Source of the DNA: Amycolatopsis sp. NBRC 101858
GTDB lineage: Bacteria > Actinomycetota > Actinomycetes > Mycobacteriales > Pseudonocardiaceae
Direction of reading: 5' to 3'
Length of the DNA: 64,000 bases
Assembly (NCBI RefSeq): GCF_030269325.1
Contig: NZ_BSTD01000005.1
Span: 887,391 to 951,390 of the forward strand
The notes under the pieces are model-generated. The model was not told the DNA's origin, searched no databases, and saw nothing but the letters and a program-made list of their open reading frames with translations. Of the stretch, positions 1 through 9,223 are shown piece by piece (the first letter of the stretch is position 1; each line of letters opens with the position of its first letter). Made by a program: the position numbers and the translations under genes.

Positions 1-402
1 GTCGAGCACACCGGCCCGGCCGAGCTGCCGGACGACGAGTTCCCGTTGCAGGCCACCACCGGCCGGGTGCTGCAGCACTACCAGTCCGGCGCGCAGACAC
101 GGCTCATCGGCGAGCTGAACGACGTCGTGCCCGAGGCGTTCGTCGAGGTCCACCCGGACACGGCCAAGCGTGCCGGGCTCGAAGAAGGTGACTCCGCGCG
201 GATCCGGTCGCGGCGCGGCGAGACCGTCGCGAAGGTGCGGTTCGTCCAGTCGCTGAGGCCCGACCTCGTGTTCGTGCCGTTCCACTTCCCCGGTGAGCAG
301 CGGGCGAACCTGTTCACCAACCCGGTGCTCGACCCGGTCAGCCGGATGCCTGAGTTCAAGGTGTGTGCCGTGTCCCTGTCTACTGTGGATGGTGCCGCAT
401 GA
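1..402 (+). CDS. Assimilatory nitrate reductase catalytic subunit, C-terminal fragment
   Basis: The window opens inside this gene; 133 residues of the C-terminus are visible in frame 1. They match the molybdopterin-dinucleotide-binding beta-barrel domain that closes MopB-family oxidoreductases: a TTGR turn at fragment residues 19-22, the HYQSGAQTR element at 26-34, an AxRAGLEEGD stretch and a final FVPFHF segment. In this family the domain holds the Mo-bis-MGD cofactor that reduces nitrate to nitrite in the cytoplasm. The stop overlaps the next start (ATGA), so the two are translationally coupled. With the FAD/Fe-S subunit, NarK, NirB and NirD following, nitrate reductase is far likelier than formate dehydrogenase. 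The Fe-S and catalytic parts lie outside the window. Confidence 0.88.
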   Translation, partial: VEHTGPAELPDDEFPLQATTGRVLQHYQSGAQTRLIGELNDVVPEAFVEVHPDTAKRAGLEEGDSARIRSRRGETVAKVRFVQSLRPDLVFVPFHFPGEQRANLFTNPVLDPVSRMPEFKVCAVSLSTVDGAA

Positions 403-1826
403 GCCCCCGTGAAGTCGTGATCGTCGGGTACGGCATGGCCGGTGCCCGGCTGGCCGACGAGATCCGCCGGCGCGACCCGATCGCCGAACGGGTCCGCCTG
501 ACCGTGCTCGGCGCCGAGAAGCACGCCGCCTACAACCGGGTACTGCTGTCGGCTGTCGTCGCTGGTGGGATGAGTGCCGAGAGCGTCCGCCTGCACGACG
601 ACGAATGGGCGTCGCGGCACAACATCGACCTGCGGCTCGGTGTCGACGTCACCCGTATCGACCGCGAGAAGCGCTGCGTCGAACTCGATGACGGCGCATG
701 CGTGGACTACGACGCACTCGTGCTGGCCACCGGCGCCAACCCGTGGATCCCGCCCGTCGAAGGCCTCGAAGCCGGGCCGGGGGTGGTCGCCTTCCGCAGC
801 CTCGACGACTGCGCCAAGATCCTCGACGCCGCCCGGTTCGGCGCGCCGGTGGCCGTGCTCGGCGGGGGCCTGCTCGGCCTCGAAGCCGCCCGCGGCCTCG
901 CCGGGCGGGGCAACCAGGTGACCGTCGTGCACCCGCTCGGGCACGTCATGGAACGCCAGCTCGACGCGGCCGCCGGGCACGTGCTGGCCCGGCAGCTCAC
1001 CGAGATGGGCGTGACGTTCCGGTTCGGCGCCACCGCCGCCCGCTACCTGCCCGGCGACGGCCTCAAGCTCGACGACGGCACGCTCGTCCCGGCCGACCTC
1101 GTCGTGGTCGCCGCCGGTGTCCGCGCCGAGACGAGCCTGGCCGTGGCCGCCGGCCTGGACGTCGACGGCGCCATCGTGGTGGACGACGTCCTGCGCACCA
1201 GTGACGGCCGCATCCACGCTCTCGGCGACTGCGCCCGCCACCCGGGTGCACCCGCCGGGTTGATCCAGCCGGCGTGGGACCAGGCGTCGGTTCTCGCCGA
1301 CGTCCTGACCGGCACGAACGCGGCCGCCCGCTACCGCGGCACCACGGCCGTCACCCGGCTCAAGGCACGCGGCATCGACCTCGCCGCGCTCGGCGAAACG
1401 CAGCTCGACGCCGGAACCCCGGACGCCGAGGTGCTGACCTTCAACGACCCCACCGGCGGGCGCTACGGCAAGCTCGTCGTCCGCGAAAACCGCGTCACCG
1501 GGGCGATCCTGCTCGGCCTGCCCGACGCGGCCGCGACCATCACCCAGTTCCACGACCGCGGCACCCCGCTGCCCGACGACCGCCTCGCGGTCCTGCTGGG
1601 CCGCGCGCTGCCCACCGGCAGTGCCCCCGCCGCCAGCCCCGCCGACCTGCCCGCGACCGCGGTGATCTGCCGCTGCAACAACGTCACCAAGGGCCGGCTG
1701 GTCGAGGCCTGGAAGGCCGGGGCCACCGACACTCCCGCACTGGCGCGGGCCACGCGAGCGACGACGGGCTGCGGCGGGTGTTCCGACACCGTCGGCGGCA
1801 TCGCCGGCTGGCTCGCGGCGCAATGA
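399..1826 (+). CDS. Nitrate reductase electron-transfer subunit (FAD/NAD(P) oxidoreductase with BFD-type [2Fe-2S] domain)
   Basis: 475 residues. An N-terminal FAD-binding GxGxxG (residues 10-15) is followed by a second dinucleotide-binding GGGLLGLEA near 154 and the ATGANPW segment typical of NirB/NasB-like pyridine nucleotide-disulfide oxidoreductases. The C-terminus carries a BFD-like [2Fe-2S] domain with cysteines in CRCNN near 424 and TGCGGC near 458-461. The inferred role is to pass electrons from NAD(P)H through FAD and the cluster to the molybdenum subunit encoded just upstream, as NasB does in Bacillus. ATG 399 was chosen because it overlaps the upstream stop by 4 bp and puts the GxGxxG at the usual distance from the N-terminus. 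An alternative is a stray nitrite reductase paralogue, but it lacks the sulfite-reductase domains. Confidence 0.88.
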   Translation: MSPREVVIVGYGMAGARLADEIRRRDPIAERVRLTVLGAEKHAAYNRVLLSAVVAGGMSAESVRLHDDEWASRHNIDLRLGVDVTRIDREKRCVELDDGACVDYDALVLATGANPWIPPVEGLEAGPGVVAFRSLDDCAKILDAARFGAPVAVLGGGLLGLEAARGLAGRGNQVTVVHPLGHVMERQLDAAAGHVLARQLTEMGVTFRFGATAARYLPGDGLKLDDGTLVPADLVVVAAGVRAETSLAVAAGLDVDGAIVVDDVLRTSDGRIHALGDCARHPGAPAGLIQPAWDQASVLADVLTGTNAAARYRGTTAVTRLKARGIDLAALGETQLDAGTPDAEVLTFNDPTGGRYGKLVVRENRVTGAILLGLPDAAATITQFHDRGTPLPDDRLAVLLGRALPTGSAPAASPADLPATAVICRCNNVTKGRLVEAWKAGATDTPALARATRATTGCGGCSDTVGGIAGWLAAQ

Positions 1827-1855
1827 CCGACCCGACCCGTCGCAAGGAGAACTTC

Positions 1856-3214
1856 GTGACACACCAAGGAAAGCACTGGATCGAGCACTGGGAACCGGAG
1901 AACGAGCAGTTCTGGGAGGCGACCGGCAAGAAGGTCGCGCGCCGCAACCTCTGGTTCTCCGTGTTCGCCGAGCACATCGGCTTCTCCGTCTGGACCCTGT
2001 GGTCGGTCATCGTCCTGTTCATGGGCAAGGACTACGGCTTCGACGCCGCCGACAAGTTCCTGCTCGTCTCGACGCCGACGCTGATCGGCGGCCTGATGCG
2101 GCTGCCCTACACCTTCGCCGTGGCGAAGTTCGGCGGTCGCAACTGGACGGTCGTGTCCGCCGTGCTGCTGCTGATCCCGACGATCCTGGCCGCGGTGGTA
2201 CTGCACCCCGGCACGTCACTCGGCACGTTCCTGCTGGTCGCGGCGCTCGGCGGGGTCGGCGGCGGCAACTTCGCGTCGTCGATGACGAACATCAACACCT
2301 TCTACCCGGAGAAGCACAAGGGCTGGGCGCTCGGCCTCAACGCCGGCGGCGGCAACCTCGGCGTCGCGGCGATCCAGCTGGTCGGGCTGCTGGTGATCGG
2401 CACGGTGGGCGCCACCGCGCCGCGGATCGTGCTCTACGTCTACATCCCGCTGATCGTGGTCGCGGCGCTCTGCGCGTACTTCTACATGGACAACCTCGCC
2501 ACCGTGAAGGGCGACACCAAGGCGATGCGCGAGGTCGTCAAGGACCCGCACACCTGGGTGATGTCGTTCCTCTACGTCGGCACGTTCGGCTCGTTCATCG
2601 GCTACAGCTTCGCGTTCGGCCTGGTCCTGCAGAACCAGTTCGGCCGCACGCCGCTGCAGGCGGCCGCGGTGACGTTCCTCGGCCCGCTGCTCGGCTCGCT
2701 CTCGCGGCCGGCGGGCGGCTGGCTGGCCGACCGGATCGGCGGCGGCAAGATCACCTTCTTCACCTTCGTCGGGATGGCGCTGGCGACGGTGGTGCTGATC
2801 CTCGCGTCGACGTCCAAGTCGCTGGCGCTGTTCACGGTCGCGTTCATCGTGCTGTTCGTGCTCGCCGGCGTCGGCAACGGCTCGACGTACAAGATGATCC
2901 CGGCGATCTTCCGGGCGAAGGCTCGCACGGCGATCGCGAACGGTGCCGAAGAGGCGGCCGAGCTGCTCAAGGCGCGGCGGCTGTCCGGAGCGCTGATCGG
3001 CCTGGCCGGCGCGATCGGCGCCGAGGGCGGCCTGTTCATCAACCTCGCGTTCCGGCAGTCGTTCGCCGACGCGAAGAGCGGGGTGCCCGCCTTCATCGGG
3101 TTCCTGGTCTTCTACGGGCTGTGCTTCGCCGTCACCTGGGCGGTCTACCTGCGCAAGCCCGCCGAACAGCCCACGAGTGAGCGCGGTCTGGCGCTCGCGG
3201 GAGCGGAGGTCTGA
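1856..3214 (+). CDS. narK: NarK-type nitrate/nitrite MFS transporter
   Basis: 452 residues from GTG 1856. An AAGGAG ribosome-binding site sits 6 bp before it, so I prefer it to ATG 1823, which overlaps the upstream stop (ATGA) and would add 11 residues. The protein is a polytopic MFS permease with about 12 hydrophobic segments. It carries both glycine-rich nitrate signature motifs: GGVGGGNFASSMTNIN in the first half and NAGGGNLGVAAIQ about 30 residues later. NarK proteins import nitrate or export nitrite across the plasma membrane. Its place between the nitrate and nitrite reductase genes supports nitrate uptake for assimilation. The N-terminal GKHWIEHWEPENEQFW stretch is common in actinobacterial NarK. 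Confidence 0.93.
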   Translation: MTHQGKHWIEHWEPENEQFWEATGKKVARRNLWFSVFAEHIGFSVWTLWSVIVLFMGKDYGFDAADKFLLVSTPTLIGGLMRLPYTFAVAKFGGRNWTVVSAVLLLIPTILAAVVLHPGTSLGTFLLVAALGGVGGGNFASSMTNINTFYPEKHKGWALGLNAGGGNLGVAAIQLVGLLVIGTVGATAPRIVLYVYIPLIVVAALCAYFYMDNLATVKGDTKAMREVVKDPHTWVMSFLYVGTFGSFIGYSFAFGLVLQNQFGRTPLQAAAVTFLGPLLGSLSRPAGGWLADRIGGGKITFFTFVGMALATVVLILASTSKSLALFTVAFIVLFVLAGVGNGSTYKMIPAIFRAKARTAIANGAEEAAELLKARRLSGALIGLAGAIGAEGGLFINLAFRQSFADAKSGVPAFIGFLVFYGLCFAVTWAVYLRKPAEQPTSERGLALAGAEV

Positions 3215-3215
3215 G

Positions 3216-5720
3216 ATGCCCACCCTGGTCGTCGCCGGACACGGCATGGTCGCCCACCGGCTCGTGGAGGCGGTGCGCGCGGAAGATCCACAAGGGACTT
3301 GGCACGTCGTCGTGCTGGCCGAGGAGCCGCGTCCGGCGTACGACCGGGTGGCGCTGACGTCCTATGTGGACACCTGGGACCCGGCGTCGCTCGCCCTGCC
3401 GGGCGCGGACTACGCGGACGACCCGCACGTCGACCTGCGGCTCGGCGAGCTGGTGACGTCGGTGGACCGCGCGGCCAAGACGGTCACCACGGCTTCCGGA
3501 ACCGTTTCTTACGACGCGCTGGTCCTGGCCACCGGCTCGCGGCCGTTCGTGCCGCCGGTACCCGGGCACGACCTGCCCGGCTGCTTCGTCTACCGGACCA
3601 TCGAGGACCTCGACGCGATCCGCGCGGCGGCCGTCGACAAGCCGGGACGCGGGCGGCGCTCGGCCGTCGTCATCGGCGGTGGCCTGCTCGGCCTGGAGGC
3701 CGCGAAGGCGTTGCGGGACATGGGACTCTCCCCGCACGTCGTCGAGATGGCGCCGCGGCTGATGCCGCTGCAGGTCGACGAGGGTGGCGGGTCGCTGCTG
3801 CGTCGGCTCATCACTTCGCTGGACGTGACCGTCCACACGGGAACGTCCACCGACGCCATCGAGGCCGACGGCTCCCGGTTGGTGGCCCGTCTCGGCAACG
3901 GCACGGAGCTGGACGTCGACCTCGTCGTGTTCTCCGCCGGCGTCCGGCCACGCGACGACCTCGCCCGCCAGTCCGGTTTGGACGTCGGCCCGCGTGGCGG
4001 CGTGCTCACCGATGCGTCCTGCCGCACCAGTGATCCTTCGGTGTACGCGATCGGTGAATGCGCGGCGGTCGATGGTCGCGTGTACGGCATCGTGGCGCCC
4101 GGCTACGCGATGGCCGAGATCGTCGCCGCGCAGCTCACCGGCGGGTCCGGGGAGTTCCCGGAGCCGGACACGTCCACGAAGCTGAAGCTGATGGGCGTCG
4201 ACGTCGCTTCCTTCGGCGATGCGCACGCGGCCACTGAAGGTGCGCTGGAAGTCGCGGTCAACGACGCGGTCGCCGGCACGTACAAGAAGCTCGTGGTCAC
4301 CGACGACGGCAAGACGCTGCTCGGCGGCGTGCTCGTCGGCGACGCGACCGAGTACAACACCCTGCGCGCGCTGGTCGGCCGTCCGCTGCCGGCCGAGCCG
4401 GGCGCGATCCTCGCCCCGGCCGGTGGCGGTGCCGCGGTCGGCGTCGACGCACTGCCGGACGCGGCGCAGATCTGCTCGTGCAACGCCGTTTCGAAGGGCG
4501 CGATCACCCGGGCGATCCACGAAGACGGCTGCGACTCGGTGCCGAAGCTCAAGGCGTGCACGCGTGCCGGTACCGCGTGCGGCTCGTGCGTCCCGCTGCT
4601 CGGCAAGCTGCTGACGGCGTGCGGCGTCGAGCAGTCCAAGGCGGTGTGCGAGCACTTCCCGCAGTCGCGCGCGGAGCTGTTCGAGATCGTCCAGGCCACG
4701 CGCATCACGACGTTCAGCGAGCTGATCGGCCGCTACGGCTCGGGCAGCGGCTGCGCGGTCTGCAAGCCGGCGGTGGCGTCCATCCTGGCCACCCTCGGCA
4801 ACGGGCACGTGCTCGCCGGCGAGCAGATGACGTTGCAGGACACCAACGACCGGTACCTGGCGAACCTGCAGCGCAACGGCACGTACTCGGTCGTCCCGCG
4901 GATCCCCGGCGGCGAGATCACGCCGGAGAAGCTGATCGTGATCGGCCAGGTGGCCCAGGACTTCGGGCTGTACACCAAGATCACCGGCGGCCAGCGGATC
5001 GACCTGTTCGGGGCCACCGTGGACCAGCTGCCGCTGATCTGGCGGCGGCTCGTGGACGCCGGGTTCGAGTCCGGGCACGCGTACGGCAAGGCACTGCGCA
5101 CGGTCAAGTCGTGCGTCGGGTCGACGTGGTGCCGCTACGGCGTGCAGGACAGCGTCGGGCTGGCGATCGAGCTGGAGCTGCGCTACCGCGGGTTGCGGTC
5201 GCCGCACAAGCTCAAGTCGGCCGTGTCGGGGTGCGCGCGGGAATGCGCGGAGGCGCGCGGCAAGGACTTCGGCATCATCGCCACGGAGAACGGCTGGAAC
5301 CTGTACGTCGGCGGCAACGGCGGCACGACGCCCCGGCACGCCGAGCTGCTGGTGTCCGATGTGGACAGCCACACGCTGATTCGCACGATCGACCGGTTCC
5401 TGATGTTCTACGTGCGCACCGCGGACCGGCTGCAGCGGACGGCACCGTGGATCGAGGAGCTGGACGGCGGACTCGACCACCTGCGCGCGGTGATCGTCGA
5501 CGACTCGCTCGGCATCTGCGAGGACCTCGACGCGGCGATGGCCAAGCACGTCGACAACTACGCCGACGAGTGGAAGGGCGTCCTGGAGGACCCGGAGAAG
5601 CTGGCCCGGTTCACCTCCTTCGTCAACGCGCCGGGCACGCCCGACCCGGCGATCTCGTTCCGCTCGGAGCGGGAGCAGAAGGTCCCGGTCATGCTGGGTG
5701 TCCCGGAGGTGCGCCGATGA
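3216..5720 (+). CDS. nirB: Assimilatory nitrite reductase [NAD(P)H] large subunit NirB
   Basis: 834 residues, normal for NirB. Domains in order: FAD-binding GHGMVAHRL at the N-terminus, a second dinucleotide-binding GGGLLGLEAAK near 155, a BFD-like [2Fe-2S] domain (CSCNAVSKG near 418 to CGSC near 454), a second Cys pair GCAVC near 511, then nitrite/sulfite reductase half-domains. The siroheme/[4Fe-4S] ligands are visible as Cx5C (CVGSTWC near 632) and Cx3C (CARECAE near 671). The enzyme reduces nitrite to ammonium in the cytoplasm with six electrons from NAD(P)H. A GGAGG site 6 bp before ATG 3216 fixes the start. NirD is coupled downstream, and a uroporphyrinogen-III synthase-like gene that could feed siroheme follows. 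Confidence 0.96.
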   Translation: MPTLVVAGHGMVAHRLVEAVRAEDPQGTWHVVVLAEEPRPAYDRVALTSYVDTWDPASLALPGADYADDPHVDLRLGELVTSVDRAAKTVTTASGTVSYDALVLATGSRPFVPPVPGHDLPGCFVYRTIEDLDAIRAAAVDKPGRGRRSAVVIGGGLLGLEAAKALRDMGLSPHVVEMAPRLMPLQVDEGGGSLLRRLITSLDVTVHTGTSTDAIEADGSRLVARLGNGTELDVDLVVFSAGVRPRDDLARQSGLDVGPRGGVLTDASCRTSDPSVYAIGECAAVDGRVYGIVAPGYAMAEIVAAQLTGGSGEFPEPDTSTKLKLMGVDVASFGDAHAATEGALEVAVNDAVAGTYKKLVVTDDGKTLLGGVLVGDATEYNTLRALVGRPLPAEPGAILAPAGGGAAVGVDALPDAAQICSCNAVSKGAITRAIHEDGCDSVPKLKACTRAGTACGSCVPLLGKLLTACGVEQSKAVCEHFPQSRAELFEIVQATRITTFSELIGRYGSGSGCAVCKPAVASILATLGNGHVLAGEQMTLQDTNDRYLANLQRNGTYSVVPRIPGGEITPEKLIVIGQVAQDFGLYTKITGGQRIDLFGATVDQLPLIWRRLVDAGFESGHAYGKALRTVKSCVGSTWCRYGVQDSVGLAIELELRYRGLRSPHKLKSAVSGCARECAEARGKDFGIIATENGWNLYVGGNGGTTPRHAELLVSDVDSHTLIRTIDRFLMFYVRTADRLQRTAPWIEELDGGLDHLRAVIVDDSLGICEDLDAAMAKHVDNYADEWKGVLEDPEKLARFTSFVNAPGTPDPAISFRSEREQKVPVMLGVPEVRR

Positions 5721-6061
5721 CGACGTCCATCGAGAAGACCTGGACAGCGGTCTGCTCCGCCGGGGCGGTGCCGGAATACGCGGGGGTCGCCGCGCTGCTC
5801 GACGGCGGCGTGCAGGTGGCGATCTTCCGGCTGCCGGGCGACCGGTGGTACGCACTGTCCAACTGGGACCCGTGCAGTGGCGCGGCGGTGCTCTCGCGCG
5901 GCATCGTCGGGGACGCGGGCGGGGTCCCGGTCGTCGCCTCGCCCGTCTACAAGGAACGGTTCGCGCTCGACAGTGGACGGTGCCTGGACGCCGAGGGTGT
6001 GACGGTTCCGGTGTACGAGGTGCGCGTGCGAGAGGGCGTGGTCGAAGTGGAGGGCCCGTGA
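5717..6061 (+). CDS. nirD: Nitrite reductase small subunit NirD
   Basis: 114 residues; the start overlaps the nirB stop by 4 bp. The protein has the Rieske fold layout of NirD (DRWYALSNWDPCSG, later SPVYKERFALDSG). As in other NirD proteins it lacks the paired Cys-x-His and Cys-x2-His ligands of true Rieske proteins, so it probably binds no [2Fe-2S] cluster. Its family role is as the structural partner of NirB in cytoplasmic nitrite reduction. Its stop overlaps the next GTG, continuing the chain of coupled genes. Confidence 0.93.
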   Translation: MTTSIEKTWTAVCSAGAVPEYAGVAALLDGGVQVAIFRLPGDRWYALSNWDPCSGAAVLSRGIVGDAGGVPVVASPVYKERFALDSGRCLDAEGVTVPVYEVRVREGVVEVEGP

Positions 6062-7155
6062 TCCTGCCGCTGACCGGGTTCGTGGTCGGCATCACCGCGG
6101 CGCGCCGGGCGGACGAGCTCGGCGCGCTACTGGTGCGCAAAGGGGCGAGCGTCCGCTACGGCCCGGCGATCCGGATCGTGCCGCTGACCGACGACACGGA
6201 GCTGCGCGCGGCGACGGCGGCGCTGCTGGAGTCGCATGTGGACGCGGTGGTGGCGACGACCGGCATCGGCTTCCGCGGCTGGCTCGAGGCGGCCGAGGGC
6301 TGGGGCCTTGGCGACGCGCTGCTGTCGCGCCTTTCGTCGTCTTCACTGCTGGCGCGCGGCCCGAAGGTGACGGGCGCGATCCGGGCAGCGGGGCTTTCGG
6401 AGTCGTATTCACCGGCGTCGGAGAGCAACGCGGAGTTGTTGCAGCACTTGCTTTCCTCGGACGTTTCGGGCCTGCGGATCGCGGTCCAGCTGCACGGCGA
6501 GCCGCTGCCGTACTTCGTGGACGCCCTGCGCGCGGCCGGGGCGGAGGTCATCGAGATTTCGGTGTACCGCTGGGTCGGCCCGGTGGATCCCGGCCCGGTG
6601 GACCGGCTGCTCGACGGGGTGCTGGAGGGGTCGATCCACGCGCTGCCGTTCACGAGCGCGCCGGCGGTGGCGTCGCTGGTGGCGCTGGCCCGCCGGACCG
6701 GGCGGCTGCCGGGGTTGATCTCGGCGTTGTCGGGTCCGTGCGTCGCGGCGTGCGTCGGGCCGATCACGGCGGGTCCGCTGGCGGCGCTGGGCGTGCCGAC
6801 GGTGCAGCCGCACCGCGCCCGGATCGGGGCGCTGGCCCGCACGGTGTCGGAGACGCTGCTGGCGCGCTCGCCGAGGTTTTCAGCGGGCGGGCTGTCGATC
6901 GAGCTGCGCGGCCAGTCGGCGGTGGTGGACGGCGAGTGGCGTGAGGTGGCCCCGGCGCCGATGGCGTTGCTGCGGGCGTTGGCGGCTTCGCCGGGCCGGG
7001 TGGTGTCCCGGCGCGAGCTGATCTCGGCGTTGCCGAGTGGCGGGGAGGAGCACGCGGTGGAGACGGCGATCGGCCGGCTGCGGACTTCCCTGGGCGGCGG
7101 AAAGGTCGTCCAGACGGTGGTGAAGCGCGGTTACCGGCTGGCGGTGGACGCCTGA
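6058..7155 (+). CDS. Uroporphyrinogen-III synthase-like protein fused to an OmpR-type winged helix
   Basis: 365 residues. Residues 1 to about 255 match the two-lobed HemD fold, with VGITAARRADEL at the start and the family-typical LPFTSAPAV and GPCVAACVGPITA motifs. About 30 linker residues lead to a C-terminal DNA-binding domain of the Trans_reg_C (OmpR/PhoB) type: APMALLRALAASPGRVVSRRELI, VETAIGRLRTSL and VVKRGYRL at the end. HemD closes uroporphyrinogen III, the precursor of siroheme, the NirB cofactor. The fused winged helix suggests the protein also, or instead, acts as a regulator sensing a tetrapyrrole or nitrogen signal. No receiver domain is present. The GTG start overlaps nirD by 4 bp. 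A second HemD-like gene without the winged helix lies at 10643. Confidence 0.85.
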   Translation: MILPLTGFVVGITAARRADELGALLVRKGASVRYGPAIRIVPLTDDTELRAATAALLESHVDAVVATTGIGFRGWLEAAEGWGLGDALLSRLSSSSLLARGPKVTGAIRAAGLSESYSPASESNAELLQHLLSSDVSGLRIAVQLHGEPLPYFVDALRAAGAEVIEISVYRWVGPVDPGPVDRLLDGVLEGSIHALPFTSAPAVASLVALARRTGRLPGLISALSGPCVAACVGPITAGPLAALGVPTVQPHRARIGALARTVSETLLARSPRFSAGGLSIELRGQSAVVDGEWREVAPAPMALLRALAASPGRVVSRRELISALPSGGEEHAVETAIGRLRTSLGGGKVVQTVVKRGYRLAVDA

Positions 7156-7159
7156 GCGT

Positions 7160-8101
7160 TCAGCGGCTCAGCGCCACGACGAGCGACAATAGGGAAACAG
7201 TCAAGGCGGACATCGGGACGGCGAAGTCCTTGACTACTTCCCACCTGGTGCGCGTCCGCATCGGGTCGAGGAAGAGCGCGTCTCGTTCTTCGTCCGTCTC
7301 AGACGGCTCACGACCAGGCAGTGAATCGACGTACAGAGCCCTGACGCGGGGTATCAGATCCTCGCGGCCCAGGGCGACCACGCTGGCTACGTCGATCACG
7401 AACCGGCCGAGGTCACGTTGCTCCCGCAGGTTGGCAGGGGAAGGCAGTCCGAAATCGTCCCGGAGTTCGACGTCCAGCAACGAGCGCGTCAAACGCAGGA
7501 CACGCGTGGAGGCGGCTGGTGGCGACACCCACGTCCAGCGGCTGCGCTGAAGTGTCGCGAACAGCGCGCGTGCGGTCATGCCGAGATTTCGGTAGGCCAA
7601 GGAGATGTCGATGAATCGCAGTTTCGTGGTCTTGGCGTTCCAGAGGAGAGCCCGGCCGGTGATCCCGCTTGCTCTGAAGTACCGGGGCCGAGCCCCGGAG
7701 ATCGGCCACCAGAAAGCGACGTAGGTCAGAACGAGCAAGCTCGCGACGAGGAAGACGATGATCACCACCACGGCGGTCGAGAGCGTGAATCCGCCTGTGG
7801 CCAGCAGGAACACCGAGAAGATTCCTGCTGTCGAGAGCACGACGATCGCTGAAGTGAAAAGAGCCTCCATGGAGATCCAGAATCGCCGCATTCCGCGATA
7901 TCGCTGCAGCATGAACCGCTGCTGCTCGTCGTGCCAGGGTTCATCCAGGTTCTCGAACAGTATCCTGAGCAAGTTCACGTCGAAGGTCGGATACGCGGGC
8001 ATGAACGGCCTCGGAGCGGGGTGCTCGATACGAGGTTCCAGGTCGATCGCGGTCGGATCATCGTCGACGGTTTCAGCCGCCTTGTGGTGACTTCGTGCCA
8101 T
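7160..8101 (-). CDS. Hypothetical membrane protein
   Basis: 313 residues; I do not recognise the family. Visible: a charged N-terminus with SHHKAAE and a proline-rich PAPRPFMPAYP stretch; a WHDEQQRFMLQRYRGMRRFW helix; two hydrophobic segments near 80-101 and 107-129; a middle region rich in Arg and Leu; and a third hydrophobic stretch at the extreme C-terminus (VPMSALTVSLLSLVVAL, about 297-313). The topology would place residues 130-295 on one face of the membrane with a C-terminal anchor. It is the last gene of a minus-strand trio, 12 bp after the winged-helix protein, and converges on the nitrate operon with a 4-bp gap. Function unknown. Confidence 0.7.
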   Translation of the reverse strand: MARSHHKAAETVDDDPTAIDLEPRIEHPAPRPFMPAYPTFDVNLLRILFENLDEPWHDEQQRFMLQRYRGMRRFWISMEALFTSAIVVLSTAGIFSVFLLATGGFTLSTAVVVIIVFLVASLLVLTYVAFWWPISGARPRYFRASGITGRALLWNAKTTKLRFIDISLAYRNLGMTARALFATLQRSRWTWVSPPAASTRVLRLTRSLLDVELRDDFGLPSPANLREQRDLGRFVIDVASVVALGREDLIPRVRALYVDSLPGREPSETDEERDALFLDPMRTRTRWEVVKDFAVPMSALTVSLLSLVVALSR

Positions 8102-8113
8102 GGGCGCATTCGA

Positions 8114-9214
8114 TCACGACTCCGTCCAGGTGACCGCGTGCTTCCCGAACCCCCGCGCCGCTGCCACCCGCGCCGCTTCCGTCTCGGCCTCCTTGCGGAT
8201 CCCCGGCCTCAGCGGGGCGAACGCCGTCACCGTGAACGTCAGCTTCGCGCCGCTGCCCTTCGTGCGCCACGTGCCCGCGATGTCGCCGTCCGCCACCAGG
8301 ACCCCGGGGTTGCCCAGCATCTTCCAGACTTCCTTGCGCCGCGCCGCGTCCGGGACCAGCAGCGCCTTGTCCCGCGCCTGGATGAACGGGTCCCACGGCG
8401 GCAGCAACCGCACGACGTCCGGCTCGGGCGGGTTCTCCAACGCCGACAGCCGGTCCGCGGGCAGGTACCGCTTCTTGCCCTCGACGTCCACCGGAACGAG
8501 GTCGTCCGGCCACGTCTTGTCCACGACGGCCCGGGCCGTTCCGACGAACTCCGCCGCTTCGCCCGGCGAGGCCGGCCCGTTGAGCCGCAGGTACGACTCG
8601 ACCACCGACGTCGCCGCCTCGACGTCCGGGGTGCGCCGCATCCGGCCGCGGCCCTCGAGGGGCGCCAGCGTCGCCGGGGTCGCGCCGGCGACCAGGCGGA
8701 CGCCCGCGTGCGGGGCCGCGATGCGCATCAGCTGCTCCTGGATGTGCGTGGCGTTGCAGCCGCGGCACCAGCGGGAGAACTCCGGCGGCAGCTTCTTCGT
8801 CACCGCCGTGCTGACCGCGCCCTTGGTCATCTCCTTCGTGACGACCTCGCGGAGCGCCTTCGCCGCCGTGAACACCACCTCGGCCGCCGCGAGCCCGGTC
8901 GCGGCCAGGTCCTTGCGCTGCCACAGCATCCGGGCCAGCGCGTCCGCGTCGTCCAACGGCACCAGCGCGCGCGTCACCTCGGCGAGGTCGAGGTGGTAGT
9001 GCGGGGCACCGCGCAACGTCCACGCGAGCACGAGCCGCGGGTCGTCCGCCGGCGACACGGGCTCGTCGAGCCGGGCCACGAGGGCGAGCAGCGCGGTGTC
9101 GCGCATGCTGTCCTGCAGCCCGGCCCGGACGACGGCGAGGTCGGCGACGTCCTTCGCCGACCGGTGCAGCCCGTGCTCGGCGATGCGGTAGGCGAGTACC
9201 TGGCGACGGTCCAC
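8114..9214 (-). CDS. Winged-helix DNA-binding protein, AlkZ/YcaQ-like (HTH_42)
   Basis: 366 residues starting at GTG 9214. It looks like the actinobacterial 'winged helix DNA-binding domain-containing' family related to AlkZ/YcaQ DNA glycosylases. An N-terminal RRQVLAYRIAEHGLHR helix is followed by PRLVLAWTLRGAPHYHL and, near the C-terminus, the characteristic LLPPWDPFIQARDKALL and NPGVLVADGDIAGTWRTK stretches. AlkZ proteins excise DNA interstrand crosslinks or bulky N-alkyl bases. Many actinobacterial members are uncharacterised, and I did not locate the catalytic QxQ motif with confidence, so glycosylase activity is inference. It is preceded by the DUF3224 gene with a 9-bp gap, suggesting co-transcription. 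Confidence 0.8.
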   Translation of the reverse strand: MDRRQVLAYRIAEHGLHRSAKDVADLAVVRAGLQDSMRDTALLALVARLDEPVSPADDPRLVLAWTLRGAPHYHLDLAEVTRALVPLDDADALARMLWQRKDLAATGLAAAEVVFTAAKALREVVTKEMTKGAVSTAVTKKLPPEFSRWCRGCNATHIQEQLMRIAAPHAGVRLVAGATPATLAPLEGRGRMRRTPDVEAATSVVESYLRLNGPASPGEAAEFVGTARAVVDKTWPDDLVPVDVEGKKRYLPADRLSALENPPEPDVVRLLPPWDPFIQARDKALLVPDAARRKEVWKMLGNPGVLVADGDIAGTWRTKGSGAKLTFTVTAFAPLRPGIRKEAETEAARVAAARGFGKHAVTWTES

Positions 9215-9223
9215 GTGCGACTC

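Noticed and set aside
78..1862. Long open frame on the minus strand opposite the nitrate reductase subunit
   Set aside because: It is a GC-rich antisense shadow: low-complexity Arg/Gly/Ala/Asp-rich translation, no start context, and the plus strand carries a clear conserved protein.
5717..6061. True Rieske [2Fe-2S] ferredoxin
   Set aside because: The Cys-x-His and Cys-x2-His ligand pairs are missing, so it is assigned to NirD.
3132..6140. 1002-codon minus-strand frame opposite nirB-nirD
   Set aside because: Very long but composed of Arg/Asp/Val-rich shadow sequence spanning several real coupled genes; it has no recognisable domain.
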